From NCBI RefSeq assembly GCF_008369445.1, contig NZ_VTWH01000002.1:372001-436000 (forward strand): DNA of 64,000 bases, read 5' to 3'. Each line of letters starts with the position of its first letter. The stretch's first letter is position 1. The DNA comes from Aureimonas fodinaquatilis. GTDB taxonomy: Bacteria; Pseudomonadota; Alphaproteobacteria; Rhizobiales; Rhizobiaceae. The position numbers were made by a program, and so were the translations under genes. Below, piece by piece: positions 8,761-17,034 of this stretch. The notes beneath the pieces were generated by a model. The model was not told the origin of the DNA, searched no databases, and saw only the letters and a program-made list of their open reading frames with translations.

Positions 8761-9954
8761 ATGAAATGCGAGATTGCAGTCGTCGGCGGCGGCCTGACCG
8801 GCCTTGCCATTTCGCTTGGCCTGGCCGGCAAAGGCGTGGATACTGCGTTAATTGCACCGCCCTCCTCGCAAGATGGTCGCACCACCGCACTTTTTGGCGC
8901 ATCGCTGGAATACCTGGCCAGCCTTGATGTTCTTGAAGCGGTGAAAGCGGTGGGTGCGCCCCTGCAAACCATGCGAATCATAGACGATACCGGGCGCATT
9001 TTGCGTGCGCCGATTGTCGAGTTTGAGTCGGCTGAAATCGGGCTCGACAGTTTCGGCGTCAATGCCCTGAATCGCGATCTCAATCAGGTGATGTCCGAGC
9101 GGCTGGCCGATTTTTCAAACGTGACACGTTTTGCAAGTCCGCTGCGCAAAATGCAGACCGATCAGGATATGGCTCATCTTGAGCTGGAAGACGGCACTCG
9201 TATTTCCACTCATCTGGTGGTTGGTGCGGACGGGCGCAACTCTCTGGTGCGCAAGAGTGCCGGTATCGAGGTGCGGACCTGGCCCTATCCACAAAGCGCA
9301 ATGGTTTTGAACTTTTCCCATCAGCGACCACATCATAATATTTCCACTGAGTTTCACCGCCCGGCAGGACCATTTACCCAGGTGCCACTGCCCGGCAATG
9401 CGTCTTCGCTGGTCTGGGTGGAAAAGCCGGATATTGCGCGAACTGTTCAGCAGGCTGCACCGACGGAGCTTGCGCGCATGGTCGAGGAGCGGATGCATTC
9501 CATTCTCGGCGCTGTTGAATTGACCAGTGAAATTCAGTGTTTTCCGCTTTCGGGCGGGCGCGCGCACAGCTTGACCGCGCAGCGTGTGGCACTGGTCGGG
9601 GAAGCTGCGCATGTATTTCCGCCAATTGGCGCTCAAGGGCTGAACCTCGGCTTGCGAGATGTTGCCAGCATTATCGACCTGGTTGGCAGCGGAAAATCTG
9701 CCGCTGGCAGCGATGAAATGCTGCATGCCTATGAAAATGCGCGGCGCACTGACATTGCTGTGCGCTCTTTTGGTGTTGATTTGCTGAACCGCTCACTTCT
9801 GGCTGATATGCTGCCGATGCAGATTTTGCGCACGGCCGGGCTGCAGGCGCTTGCCTCGATTGCTCCTGCCCGGCGTTTTGCCATGCGTGAAGGTGTATCA
9901 CCGGGTTCGGGAATTTTCGGAATGCGCGACCACAGCGCTCTTGTGCGTCGCTAA
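8761..9954 (+). CDS. UbiH/UbiF/Coq6 family FAD-dependent hydroxylase
   Basis: The 397-residue aromatic-ring hydroxylase probably acts in ubiquinone synthesis. It has the FAD motif GGGLTG at residues 9-14, a DG motif (VGADGRNSLVR) near residue 155 and the second FAD motif GEAAHVFPPIGAQGLNLG from about residue 280, the UbiH/UbiF signature. The frame is open for a further 675 bases upstream, but that part lies antisense to pcs. The ATG at 8761 puts the FAD motif at the usual distance from the N-terminus. Which ring position it hydroxylates cannot be decided here. hspQ follows 21 bp downstream. Confidence 0.9.
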   Translation: MKCEIAVVGGGLTGLAISLGLAGKGVDTALIAPPSSQDGRTTALFGASLEYLASLDVLEAVKAVGAPLQTMRIIDDTGRILRAPIVEFESAEIGLDSFGVNALNRDLNQVMSERLADFSNVTRFASPLRKMQTDQDMAHLELEDGTRISTHLVVGADGRNSLVRKSAGIEVRTWPYPQSAMVLNFSHQRPHHNISTEFHRPAGPFTQVPLPGNASSLVWVEKPDIARTVQQAAPTELARMVEERMHSILGAVELTSEIQCFPLSGGRAHSLTAQRVALVGEAAHVFPPIGAQGLNLGLRDVASIIDLVGSGKSAAGSDEMLHAYENARRTDIAVRSFGVDLLNRSLLADMLPMQILRTAGLQALASIAPARRFAMREGVSPGSGIFGMRDHSALVRR

Positions 9955-9975
9955 AGGCCGGGTTATCCCATTGTC

Positions 9976-10317
9976 ATGCCAAGCAGCAACCCGATTTCAC
10001 GCGCACGTTTTCATATTGGTCAGATAGTCCGCCACCGCATGTTTCCGTTTCGTGGCGTGATCTTCGATGTTGATCCGGAATTCGACAATACCGAAGAATG
10101 GTACATGTCAATTCCTGAACAGGCACGCCCGCGCAAGGACCAGCCATTTTATCACCTGCTGGCCGAAAATGCCGAGAGCGAATACATCGCCTATGTTTCC
10201 GAGCAAAATCTGGAACATGACGAAGCGGGTGGCCCGGTCAACCACCCGCAACTGGCTGAAATGTTTGACGGCCCGATTGATGGTCGTTACACGCTCAAGG
10301 CCTCTCGCCGAAACTGA
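9976..10317 (+). CDS. hspQ: Heat shock protein HspQ
   Basis: The 113-residue protein matches the HspQ (YccV-like, hemimethylated-DNA-binding) family: FHIGQIVRHRMFPFRGVIFD near residue 12, EEWYMSIP near 40, QPFYHLLAEN near 55, and YVSEQNLEHD near 75. In enterobacteria HspQ is a Lon specificity factor induced by heat; in alphaproteobacteria its role is inferred from homology. The end of the gene overlaps the end of the convergent 2-hydroxyacid dehydrogenase gene by 31 bp, so the two transcripts must overlap tail to tail. Confidence 0.9.
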   Translation: MPSSNPISRARFHIGQIVRHRMFPFRGVIFDVDPEFDNTEEWYMSIPEQARPRKDQPFYHLLAENAESEYIAYVSEQNLEHDEAGGPVNHPQLAEMFDGPIDGRYTLKASRRN

Positions 10318-11354
10318 CCCAGGCGACTGGTCGCTTCCTCCTGATTCAGTATATCCGCGTTCAAACAATCTCTGGAGGTTGATGTTTCCAGATAGCGCAA
10401 AGCCGTGCGGGCAGATTTCTGGCGCAAATCCACCAGGCTGGATGGCGAGTAAAACGCCGCGTGCGGGGATAGCAGCAGCTTGTGGCGTATGGCTGAACGG
10501 GGCGCTCGCCATGCCTGCATCAGCGGGTGACTTTCCGGCAGCGGTTCAATTTCCAGCACGTCCAGCGCAGCGGCACTGATAGCGCCATTTGTCAGCGCAT
10601 CTTTCAACGCGGCCAGATCCACCACACCACCACGCGATGTATTGACCAGCACCGCATCAGGCTTCATCGCGGTCAGTTGTTCACTGGAAATCAGATGCCT
10701 GGTTTCTGGTGTGAGAGGCGTATGCAGAGACACGACATCGCTGATTGCCAGCAGCTCTGCCAATGTATCCACCCGGCGAATGCCGAGCGCCAGTTCAGAG
10801 CCTGTGCTGCGATACGGATCATAAAACACGACCTGCATGCCCAGGGCTTTGGCCCGCAAAGCGGCCGCAGTTCCAATACGCCCCAGCCCCACGACGCCAA
10901 ACACCTGCGTGGAAAGGCGACGAATGGTTGGCACATCCTGGAAGCGCCAGCCAGCAACCGGGTTTTCGTAGATAGCGCTGTTGTAGTGTGCAATGCCCCG
11001 CAGCAGCGCCAGCGTCAGGCCAATGGCGTGGTCGGCCACATCGGTTGTGCCGTAGTCGGGCGTATTGCACACAGCCACACCCCGTTTGGCGGCCGCTTCA
11101 AGATCAATATTATCGAAACCGACGCCTGCCCGCACCACAACCCGGCATCCGGGCATTTTATCCAGCACGTCCGCATTCACTTCAATCTCGTGATAGCAGA
11201 CCATGGCCACGGTGTTCTGCCACACATCCTGCGGAATCTGCGCGATGTTTCCCGGCTGGAAAATTCGCACCTGAAAATCGTTGCCGTAAATTGCCTGTTC
11301 CAGATCAGCCTCACCTGAGAACTGCACGTCGGGCTGAAGTATAATCTTCGCCAT
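10287..11354 (-). CDS. D-2-hydroxyacid dehydrogenase, C-terminal-binding-protein-like
   Basis: The 355-residue NAD-dependent enzyme of the D-2-hydroxyacid family interconverts 2-keto and 2-hydroxy acids. It has the NAD motif GLGRIGTAAALRAKALGM near residue 175, the catalytic Arg region LVNTSRGGVVD, ALDVLEIEPLP with the catalytic Glu, and a His in LLLSPHAAFYS. It is slightly longer than usual for the family. It is the last gene of the minus-strand unit RraA-dctP-dctQ-dctM, only 14 bp after dctM, so it probably acts on the imported acid or a cleavage product. It overlaps the hspQ 3' end by 31 bp. Confidence 0.88.
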   Translation of the reverse strand: MAKIILQPDVQFSGEADLEQAIYGNDFQVRIFQPGNIAQIPQDVWQNTVAMVCYHEIEVNADVLDKMPGCRVVVRAGVGFDNIDLEAAAKRGVAVCNTPDYGTTDVADHAIGLTLALLRGIAHYNSAIYENPVAGWRFQDVPTIRRLSTQVFGVVGLGRIGTAAALRAKALGMQVVFYDPYRSTGSELALGIRRVDTLAELLAISDVVSLHTPLTPETRHLISSEQLTAMKPDAVLVNTSRGGVVDLAALKDALTNGAISAAALDVLEIEPLPESHPLMQAWRAPRSAIRHKLLLSPHAAFYSPSSLVDLRQKSARTALRYLETSTSRDCLNADILNQEEATSRLGQFRREALSV

Positions 11355-11368
11355 AAAAGCCTCCTGTA

Positions 11369-12658
11369 CTAGTTGATCAGACCGGCCATGCGCGGCAGCC
11401 AGAGCGAAACCGCCGGAACATAGGTGATGATGATCAGTGCGATGATTTTGACGACATAGAACGGCATCAAGGCGCGAGTTATCTGACCCATGGATTTGCC
11501 GCCGATGGAAGAAATGACCAGAAGATTGGTGCCGACTGGCGGTGTGTTAAGCCCGATCATCAGATTGACGATAACAACGATGGCGAAATGGATCGGGTCG
11601 ATGCCAAACTGCACCGCCGTCGGTTGCAGAATTGGCACAAAGATCAAAATCGCTGGAACGGTATCAACGAAGGCGCCGACAAACAGCAGAAACAGATTGA
11701 CCAGCAGCAGAAAGACGATCGGATTGTCCGTCATCATCTGAAAAAGATCGCGCGTGGCGTTCGGCACATTTTCCATTGCCAGATACCAGGCGAACAGATT
11801 GGACGTCGCCACAATGATCATGACCGTGGCGCTGGTCAGCGCACTTTCACGAAACACCTGGCCAAGTCTGGCAAAGCTGACGGCCCGATAACCGACCACG
11901 CAGAGCAGAAACGCATAACCGCACAGAACAGCGGCTGCCTCTGTTGCTGTGAAAATGCCGCCTCGAACCCCGCCAACAATGATAATTGGTGCAACCAGAA
12001 CCGGCAGCGCCTTGATGGTTGCCTGAAGCAAAATTCGTGGCGTTGGTGCCGCAGTTGTTGGCATCGGGTGGTTGCGGCAGGCATAGGCAACATAGATCAT
12101 CAGCAAAAGCGCAATGAGCAGCGCGGGCATTATGCCGGCAAAAAACATTGCGCCAATCGAAAGCTTGGTGGGAATTGCATAGATGACCATGATCAGGCTG
12201 GGTGGCAGGATTGGTGCCATAATGGCACCCGACACAGTGAGTGCTGATGCAAACTCAACCGAATAACCGCGCGCCTTCATGGTTGGCAGCATGACCGCAC
12301 CCAGCGCGGCAGTGTCTGCCGTGGCAGAGCCTGAAACACCGGCCATCATCAGGTTTGCCAGCACGTTCACCTGTGCCAGACCCCCGCGTATACGCCCGAC
12401 GATGACATCGGCAAAATCAATAAGCCGCTGAATGACGCCGCCGGCCACCAGAATATTGCCCGCCAGAATGAACAAGGGCAGAGCCAGGAGGCCGTAACTG
12501 TTCATGCCCGCGAACATTCGCTGTGCAGCGATAGTCGGATTGTCCACCCCCGCCAGCATCAGGCCCGCAAGTGCCAACAAACCAATGCTGAATGCTATTG
12601 GAACGCTGATGCTGAGGAGGACAACCAACAAAACTACGAGAATAAGGGCCGAGATCAT
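11369..12658 (-). CDS. dctM: TRAP transporter large permease (DctM)
   Basis: The 429-residue integral membrane protein of the DctM family carries about a dozen hydrophobic segments and forms the sodium-coupled translocation channel of a tripartite ATP-independent transporter. Typical stretches are PLFILAGNILVAGGVIQRL near residue 55, AGVSGSATADTAALG near 95 and GLNTPPVGTNLLV near 375. The ATG at 12658 is chosen because it overlaps the dctQ stop as ATGA. A longer frame upstream lies inside dctQ. It works with the DctQ and DctP genes just upstream. Confidence 0.93.
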   Translation of the reverse strand: MISALILVVLLVVLLSISVPIAFSIGLLALAGLMLAGVDNPTIAAQRMFAGMNSYGLLALPLFILAGNILVAGGVIQRLIDFADVIVGRIRGGLAQVNVLANLMMAGVSGSATADTAALGAVMLPTMKARGYSVEFASALTVSGAIMAPILPPSLIMVIYAIPTKLSIGAMFFAGIMPALLIALLLMIYVAYACRNHPMPTTAAPTPRILLQATIKALPVLVAPIIIVGGVRGGIFTATEAAAVLCGYAFLLCVVGYRAVSFARLGQVFRESALTSATVMIIVATSNLFAWYLAMENVPNATRDLFQMMTDNPIVFLLLVNLFLLFVGAFVDTVPAILIFVPILQPTAVQFGIDPIHFAIVVIVNLMIGLNTPPVGTNLLVISSIGGKSMGQITRALMPFYVVKIIALIIITYVPAVSLWLPRMAGLIN

Positions 12659-13125
12659 TCTGCCGGATCCTTTCGCACCAGTTGCCACGCCTGATTGAGC
12701 AGGGCAAAAAACGAAAGAAGGCAGGCGATTGGTATGATGCCGTAGAACAGCCCCATCGGCAGCCGCATGGCGGTGGAAGGCTGGTTCCAGCTGCTTTGTG
12801 CAAGGTGCCAGCCGCCATAGCCGATATAGACAACGAAAATGCCTGCGGTCAGAAGACCCAAGGCCCTCAGCCAGTTCGTCAGAACCGGATGTTTGTGTTC
12901 CGGCAACAGGCTGAGCTGAATGTGCAGCTTTTCGCCAATGGCGCGGTACATACCGAGAAATGACAGGACAACCAGAAGAAACTGCGAAAGCTCTTCAGGC
13001 CAGGCCATTGCCGCGTGGTTCACATATCGGGCAAAAACCTGGGAAATCATTGCCACGACAATGACGGCCAGACAGGCCACCATAACCGCATCAACAATTC
13101 TATGAACAACGGAAACAAGCTTCAT
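12655..13125 (-). CDS. dctQ: TRAP transporter small permease (DctQ)
   Basis: The 156-residue protein has four membrane segments and the DctQ-type stretch AMAWPEELSQFLLVVLSFLG near residue 43. Small permeases pair with DctM and are needed for uptake. The ATG at 13125 is preceded by AAGGG at good spacing; the open frame continues upstream through the hairpin at 13186-13220 but has no support there. Its stop overlaps the dctM start as ATGA, so the two membrane subunits are translationally coupled. Confidence 0.9.
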   Translation of the reverse strand: MKLVSVVHRIVDAVMVACLAVIVVAMISQVFARYVNHAAMAWPEELSQFLLVVLSFLGMYRAIGEKLHIQLSLLPEHKHPVLTNWLRALGLLTAGIFVVYIGYGGWHLAQSSWNQPSTAMRLPMGLFYGIIPIACLLSFFALLNQAWQLVRKDPAE

Positions 13126-13185
13126 TCGATTGCCCTTCCGCAAATCGACGCTGTTGAAACTTAATTTTTGAGAAGGCGACCGACC

Positions 13186-13220
13186 TGAACAGCGTTTCGC
13201 CAATGTCAAAACGCTGTTCA
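13186..13220 (-). other. Strong intergenic stem-loop between dctP and dctQ
   Basis: TGAACAGCGTTT (13186-13197) and AAACGCTGTTCA (13209-13220) are perfect 12-bp arms with an 11-base loop. On the minus strand it lies just after the dctP stop. There is no long U-run after it, so it is more likely an mRNA-stabilising or attenuating hairpin that raises dctP expression over the membrane subunits than a full terminator. Confidence 0.7.
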
Positions 13221-13237
13221 TGCCTTTCAGAATCGAA

Positions 13238-14275
13238 CTATTGCGCAGCGGCAGCCCGTTGCTGGCGGATATTGCCGATCTCGTCGTAAACGGCGGTGAC
13301 AAAAGCCGGATCAAGTTCCTGGTTCAGATAGTCCTGCATCGGCTGCTGAACCGCGTCCCGGAAGCTTGCAACCTCTTCCGCGCTGGGAAAATAAATCTCC
13401 ATACCCCTGTCGCGCAGCGCATCCACCGTCACGACACGTGACTGGTAGTTCCGTTCGCCATATTCCGTGGCCGAGGCCATTACAGCGCCGGTTGCCACGA
13501 CCTCGCGAAGTTCCAGCGGCAGGCTTTTGAAAAATGCCTCGCCAATAACGATACTGTTCAGACCAAGCTGATGATTGTCCACTGTGAGGTGCTTCTGCAC
13601 CTCATTGAAAGAATAGTCATGGATAACGCCAATCGGGTTTTCCTGCCCGTCAACAACGCCTGTCTGCATGGCGCCGTACAACTCTTCCCACGGAATTGGC
13701 GTGGGCGAGCCCCCCATGGCCTGCACCATGGCAAGCGACATCGGGCTTGGTGGCACTCGCATTTTTATACCGGCCATGTCTGCGGCGGATTTGATAGGGT
13801 GCTTGTTGTTGGTAAAATTGCGAAAACCGTAGGATGCAGCAGAAAGCATGCGCAGTCCGGCCTCTTCCGCCATTTTCAGATTGGTTTCTGTAAACAGATC
13901 GCTGGCCAGAAACTGATTGGCTTCCTCATCATTCGCAAACAGATACGGCGTCGCCAGAATCATCATCGGCTTGTAAAAGGCATCAAGAGTCTGCTCATCG
14001 GCTTGCGCAACCTGGATTGCACCCGCCTTGACCTGCTCCAACCCGTCCTTGATAGACCCAAGCTGGCCCGCCGGTGAGATGATGACCTCGATCTGTCCGG
14101 CACTTGCCCCTTCAACATAGGCTTTGAAAACTTCGTAACCCTTGTGCAGCGGACTTTCCGGCGCTTCCGAATGGCTTGCTCTTATCGTGTAATCAGCGGC
14201 CCACGCAGTTTGGGGCAGAACCAGCACCGCGGCAATTGCAGTAACCGAGAGTAATTTCCTGACATCATGCTTCAT
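13238..14275 (-). CDS. dctP: TRAP transporter substrate-binding protein (DctP)
   Basis: The 345-residue periplasmic protein has a signal peptide of about 26 residues ending in AWA, followed by IRASHSEAPESPLHKGYEVF, the DctP-type N-terminus. Later, KMRVPPSPMSLAMVQAMGGS near residue 170 contains the conserved Arg that in this family pairs with the ligand carboxylate, and GVVDGQENPIGVIHDY near 205 is the family signature. The ATG at 14275 has GAGGGG upstream; the open frame extends further without a signal peptide. The RraA-type gene lies 73 bp upstream. A carboxylate ligand is expected. Confidence 0.93.
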   Translation of the reverse strand: MKHDVRKLLSVTAIAAVLVLPQTAWAADYTIRASHSEAPESPLHKGYEVFKAYVEGASAGQIEVIISPAGQLGSIKDGLEQVKAGAIQVAQADEQTLDAFYKPMMILATPYLFANDEEANQFLASDLFTETNLKMAEEAGLRMLSAASYGFRNFTNNKHPIKSAADMAGIKMRVPPSPMSLAMVQAMGGSPTPIPWEELYGAMQTGVVDGQENPIGVIHDYSFNEVQKHLTVDNHQLGLNSIVIGEAFFKSLPLELREVVATGAVMASATEYGERNYQSRVVTVDALRDRGMEIYFPSAEEVASFRDAVQQPMQDYLNQELDPAFVTAVYDEIGNIRQQRAAAAQ

Positions 14276-14348
14276 TTCAATTCCCCTCTTTTGATTATCG
14301 TTTTGATCTGAAATTTTTTGCGTTTCGTCAGACACGGTTCCCTCTGAT

Positions 14349-15017
14349 TCAGAGCACTCCGTACTTTGCGTAGACCTCTCCAAGCAGCAGGCCGTTTTCC
14401 AGCTCTTCACGGGTTTTGTTTTCGCTGTTCACCTTTTCCAGTGCACCTGCCACGACCTTTTCGGCAATGTCCTGCGGCACCACCACCACGCCATCAACAT
14501 CGCCAAAAATCAGATCGCCCGGCACAACCCGCACACCACCGCAATCAATTGGAATATCGCGTGCCATCATCTTGCCGCGCCCACGTGAATCGAGGGGGCC
14601 TATGCCACCATGGAAAACCGGAAAGCCCAATTTGCGAATGTGCAGAACATCACGCACCAGACCATCTGTCACACAGCCAACTGCTCCACGTTTGATGGAG
14701 GCTGTGGTGAGCAACTCTCCCCATGGTGCAATGCGTGTGGTTGGGCCAGCGCAACCCAGAACTGCAATATCATCCGCTTTCAGATCGTCGATCAGTTCAA
14801 TCTCGACTTCATAGGGGTTTTCGCCATCCCGCACGGAATAGGTGTTCATGAATGACCCTGTGCGGGCGTAACCAATCAGTTTCTGCGATTCATCCAGTGG
14901 ACGAACAAAAGGCGCCATCGCCTGGTTGGGCATGCCGTGATCGTCGAGAACATCTGAAATGACCGCCGAATAGAGAACTGACTTCAACGCCGCGAGATCA
15001 AAGTTCAGCTTACGCAT
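14349..15017 (-). CDS. RraA family protein (4-hydroxy-4-methyl-2-oxoglutarate aldolase-like)
   Basis: The 222-residue protein belongs to the RraA/HMG-aldolase fold. Active-site features are GELL at residues 100-103 and the R122-D123 pair in TDGLVRDV, which in HMG/CHA aldolases bind the metal and the substrate carboxylate. GGVRVVPGDLIFGDVDGVVVVP near residue 160 is also typical. With the adjoining TRAP transporter and hydroxyacid dehydrogenase, an aldolase or oxaloacetate-decarboxylase role fits better than RNase E inhibition. It is the first gene of the minus-strand unit and faces the LacI gene across a palindromic operator. The true substrate is not known. Confidence 0.85.
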   Translation of the reverse strand: MRKLNFDLAALKSVLYSAVISDVLDDHGMPNQAMAPFVRPLDESQKLIGYARTGSFMNTYSVRDGENPYEVEIELIDDLKADDIAVLGCAGPTTRIAPWGELLTTASIKRGAVGCVTDGLVRDVLHIRKLGFPVFHGGIGPLDSRGRGKMMARDIPIDCGGVRVVPGDLIFGDVDGVVVVPQDIAEKVVAGALEKVNSENKTREELENGLLLGEVYAKYGVL

Positions 15018-15038
15018 TTATTCCCCCAATGTGCTAGA

Positions 15039-15050
15039 TTAAACGTTTAA
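15039..15050. promoter_or_regulatory. LacI-type palindromic operator TTAAACGTTTAA
   Basis: A perfect 12-bp palindrome with the AACGTT centre typical of LacI-family sites lies 22 bp upstream of the RraA-type start and about 90 bp upstream of the LacI start. It is placed to repress the catabolic unit and possibly the regulator itself. Confidence 0.75.
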
Positions 15051-15136
15051 CTAAAGACTATGATCGTTTGAGAAATGCGTCAATAGGACCTAGAGATTTT
15101 CCTGTTGGCATGGATTTTTTGAGTAGGGAGACTGCA

Positions 15137-16153
15137 GTGGCGGAAAAAGCCAATTTACACTCCGTTGCGGCGCATGCCGGGGTTTCCATTGCCACGGTCT
15201 CCAAAGTGGTCAATGGAATTCATCTGGGCATGTCGCAGGCAACGCTGGAGCGTGTGCAGGCTTCCATCAATGAACTTGGTTATCGTCCGAACCGAACCGG
15301 ACGTGGCTTGCGCACCTTGCGGCGGTTCATGATCGGCTTGGCGGTGGTGGACCCCTCGCCCACTTTCCTGACAGATCCATTCACCACCAATCTGGTGGCC
15401 GGGCTTTCCAATTATCTCAGCGAACAGGACTTTGGCTTGCTGCTCCACGGCATTAAGCCACGTCAGGTTGAGCAGTCGTTTCTTGTACGGGAGAATGTCG
15501 TGGATGCGTTTTGCCTGATGCTGTCGGGCTCTGCCAACTCGCGCCGAACCAACACGGCAATGTTTGCCGGGCTGAATCACCCGCTGGTGGTGTTTCAATG
15601 CAAGCCGGACGAGACGCTGCAAGACATCTGCTACATCAACCAGGATGATCGCGGTGGCGCGTTGGAATTGGCAAAGCACATCTTGTTACGCGAGCCCGCC
15701 AATGCGCTGATTGTCATACCGGATATTTTCTGGCCGGCGATTGAAAAGCGGGTGGAGGCTTTCTGGGAGGTGCTTCGGGGTGCCGGTGTGGCCACCAAAG
15801 TTCTGCGGTGTGATGAGCATAGCGCCGATCATATTGGCCATTCCATCTCGCAGCACATTGGGAGGCACGGCCTGCCCGACGTAATTTTGGGCGGCAATGA
15901 CAAAATTGCGGTTGCGGCGCTTCAAATGTTGGACAGCCGCGGGGTTTCCGTTCCAGATCAAGTGGCCGTGTCTGGCTTTAATGCGTTTGAGCAGCACCGG
16001 CACGCAGGCGGCAATCTGACATCTGCCAGTTCGCCAGCCTATGAGATGGGTGTCCTGGGCGGCAAACTGCTTTTGAAACGCTTGCAGAGCACGGCATTTG
16101 AGAAAAATGAATATACGTTACCGGTGAAAATCATTCCCGGCGCCACGGCGTAA
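15137..16153 (+). CDS. LacI family transcriptional regulator
   Basis: The protein is about 338 residues from the GTG at 15137, chosen because AGGGAG precedes it by six bases; the frame is open upstream to 15068. The helix-turn-helix spans about residues 7-27 (LHSVAAHAGVSIATVSKVVN) with the hinge helix following, then a sugar-binding-protein-like effector domain ending with VSGFNAFEQHRHAGGNLTS. It is divergent from the RraA-TRAP unit and probably represses it until a breakdown intermediate binds. The operator candidate lies at 15039-15050. Confidence 0.9.
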   Translation: MAEKANLHSVAAHAGVSIATVSKVVNGIHLGMSQATLERVQASINELGYRPNRTGRGLRTLRRFMIGLAVVDPSPTFLTDPFTTNLVAGLSNYLSEQDFGLLLHGIKPRQVEQSFLVRENVVDAFCLMLSGSANSRRTNTAMFAGLNHPLVVFQCKPDETLQDICYINQDDRGGALELAKHILLREPANALIVIPDIFWPAIEKRVEAFWEVLRGAGVATKVLRCDEHSADHIGHSISQHIGRHGLPDVILGGNDKIAVAALQMLDSRGVSVPDQVAVSGFNAFEQHRHAGGNLTSASSPAYEMGVLGGKLLLKRLQSTAFEKNEYTLPVKIIPGATA

Positions 16154-16160
16154 AACCAAA

Positions 16161-16188
16161 AACCCGCACCGTTGGAACGATGCGGGTT
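16161..16188 (-). terminator. Terminator hairpin after ialB (may also serve lacI)
   Basis: AACCCGCA (16161-16168) and TGCGGGTT (16181-16188) are perfect 8-bp arms. Read on the minus strand the stem is followed by a T-rich tract, so it best serves the ialB-like gene; it may also stop lacI transcripts. Confidence 0.7.
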
Positions 16189-16220
16189 CGGATGCTTGTT
16201 CGGTATGTTCAGCTCAGGAA

Positions 16221-16850
16221 TTATTGAGCTGGCGGAGTTTCCAACGCCTGGTTCTGGGCATCTTCAAACCGCTTGCGGCGCTCTTCCGCCTGACTCTGCA
16301 GTGCCTGGTTCAGCTGCTGCTGGCGCTGCTCAACCTCTGGCTGTTCACGCGCTGGGCCGTCAAAAGCCTGTGTGAAGCCCGCGAGCGTTACATCAATCGG
16401 GTTTGGCTGACGCTGGAAGTTGACCGAAGTCACCTTCAGATTGCCGCCGCGCTTCATGGCGCTGACCAAGGCATCTGTCAGTTCGATTTCTGCAATGCAG
16501 CGGTCCGGGAAACAAACTGAATAATTCAGTGTTTGTGCAGCCTGTGTATCAATCTGGATCTGTACGCCAGCCGGAATGACACGGCCTGTCGGCACGACAG
16601 CCTGAAGAACGCGCTGGTTGACCGAACCGGTAACAGTGATCAGGTTCACTGCCGTTATCAGCTGTCGCGTGTCTGCAATCAACGTGTACTGGGTGTTGCA
16701 GATCGTGTTGTCTCCCTGCGGAGAGCATACCTTGAACCATTCAGCCGGAACTGATTGCGCCGATGCGCCTGTGACGGGCATGGCAGCAGCAAATGAAACA
16801 AGGCCGGCGGCAAGGGCGATGCGGTGAGCGTTTAGCAAACGGGTTTTCAA
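16221..16850 (-). CDS. Invasion-associated locus B (IalB) family protein
   Basis: The 209-residue secreted protein has a signal peptide ending in ASAQS at about residue 30, then WFKVCSPQGDNTICNTQ with two cysteines and VCFPDRCIAEIEL with two more, the IalB pattern. IalB family proteins are common in Rhizobiales; the Bartonella founder was linked to erythrocyte invasion, but the family role elsewhere is unknown. The TTG at 16850 is chosen because AGGAAG precedes it and a signal peptide follows; the frame continues upstream into other sequence without support. The C-terminal 45 residues are Gln/Glu-rich and probably helical. Confidence 0.85.
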   Translation of the reverse strand: MKTRLLNAHRIALAAGLVSFAAAMPVTGASAQSVPAEWFKVCSPQGDNTICNTQYTLIADTRQLITAVNLITVTGSVNQRVLQAVVPTGRVIPAGVQIQIDTQAAQTLNYSVCFPDRCIAEIELTDALVSAMKRGGNLKVTSVNFQRQPNPIDVTLAGFTQAFDGPAREQPEVEQRQQQLNQALQSQAEERRKRFEDAQNQALETPPAQ

Positions 16851-17034
16851 AGCCAGTCTTCCTCTCGGCAAATCACTCGTCTGGGCGATGTATATACCCA
16901 ATATCGAGCTAGCCCGTGTTTCGCAAATAAGGCCGTTTAAAGACCTCGGCGTGCGATAGCCCCAACGGCGACGGTAGGCAAGCGGGGTATATTCCGATAT
17001 TTTCGCAGGCGGTAAGTCAAGGAGTGCGTTTTCA

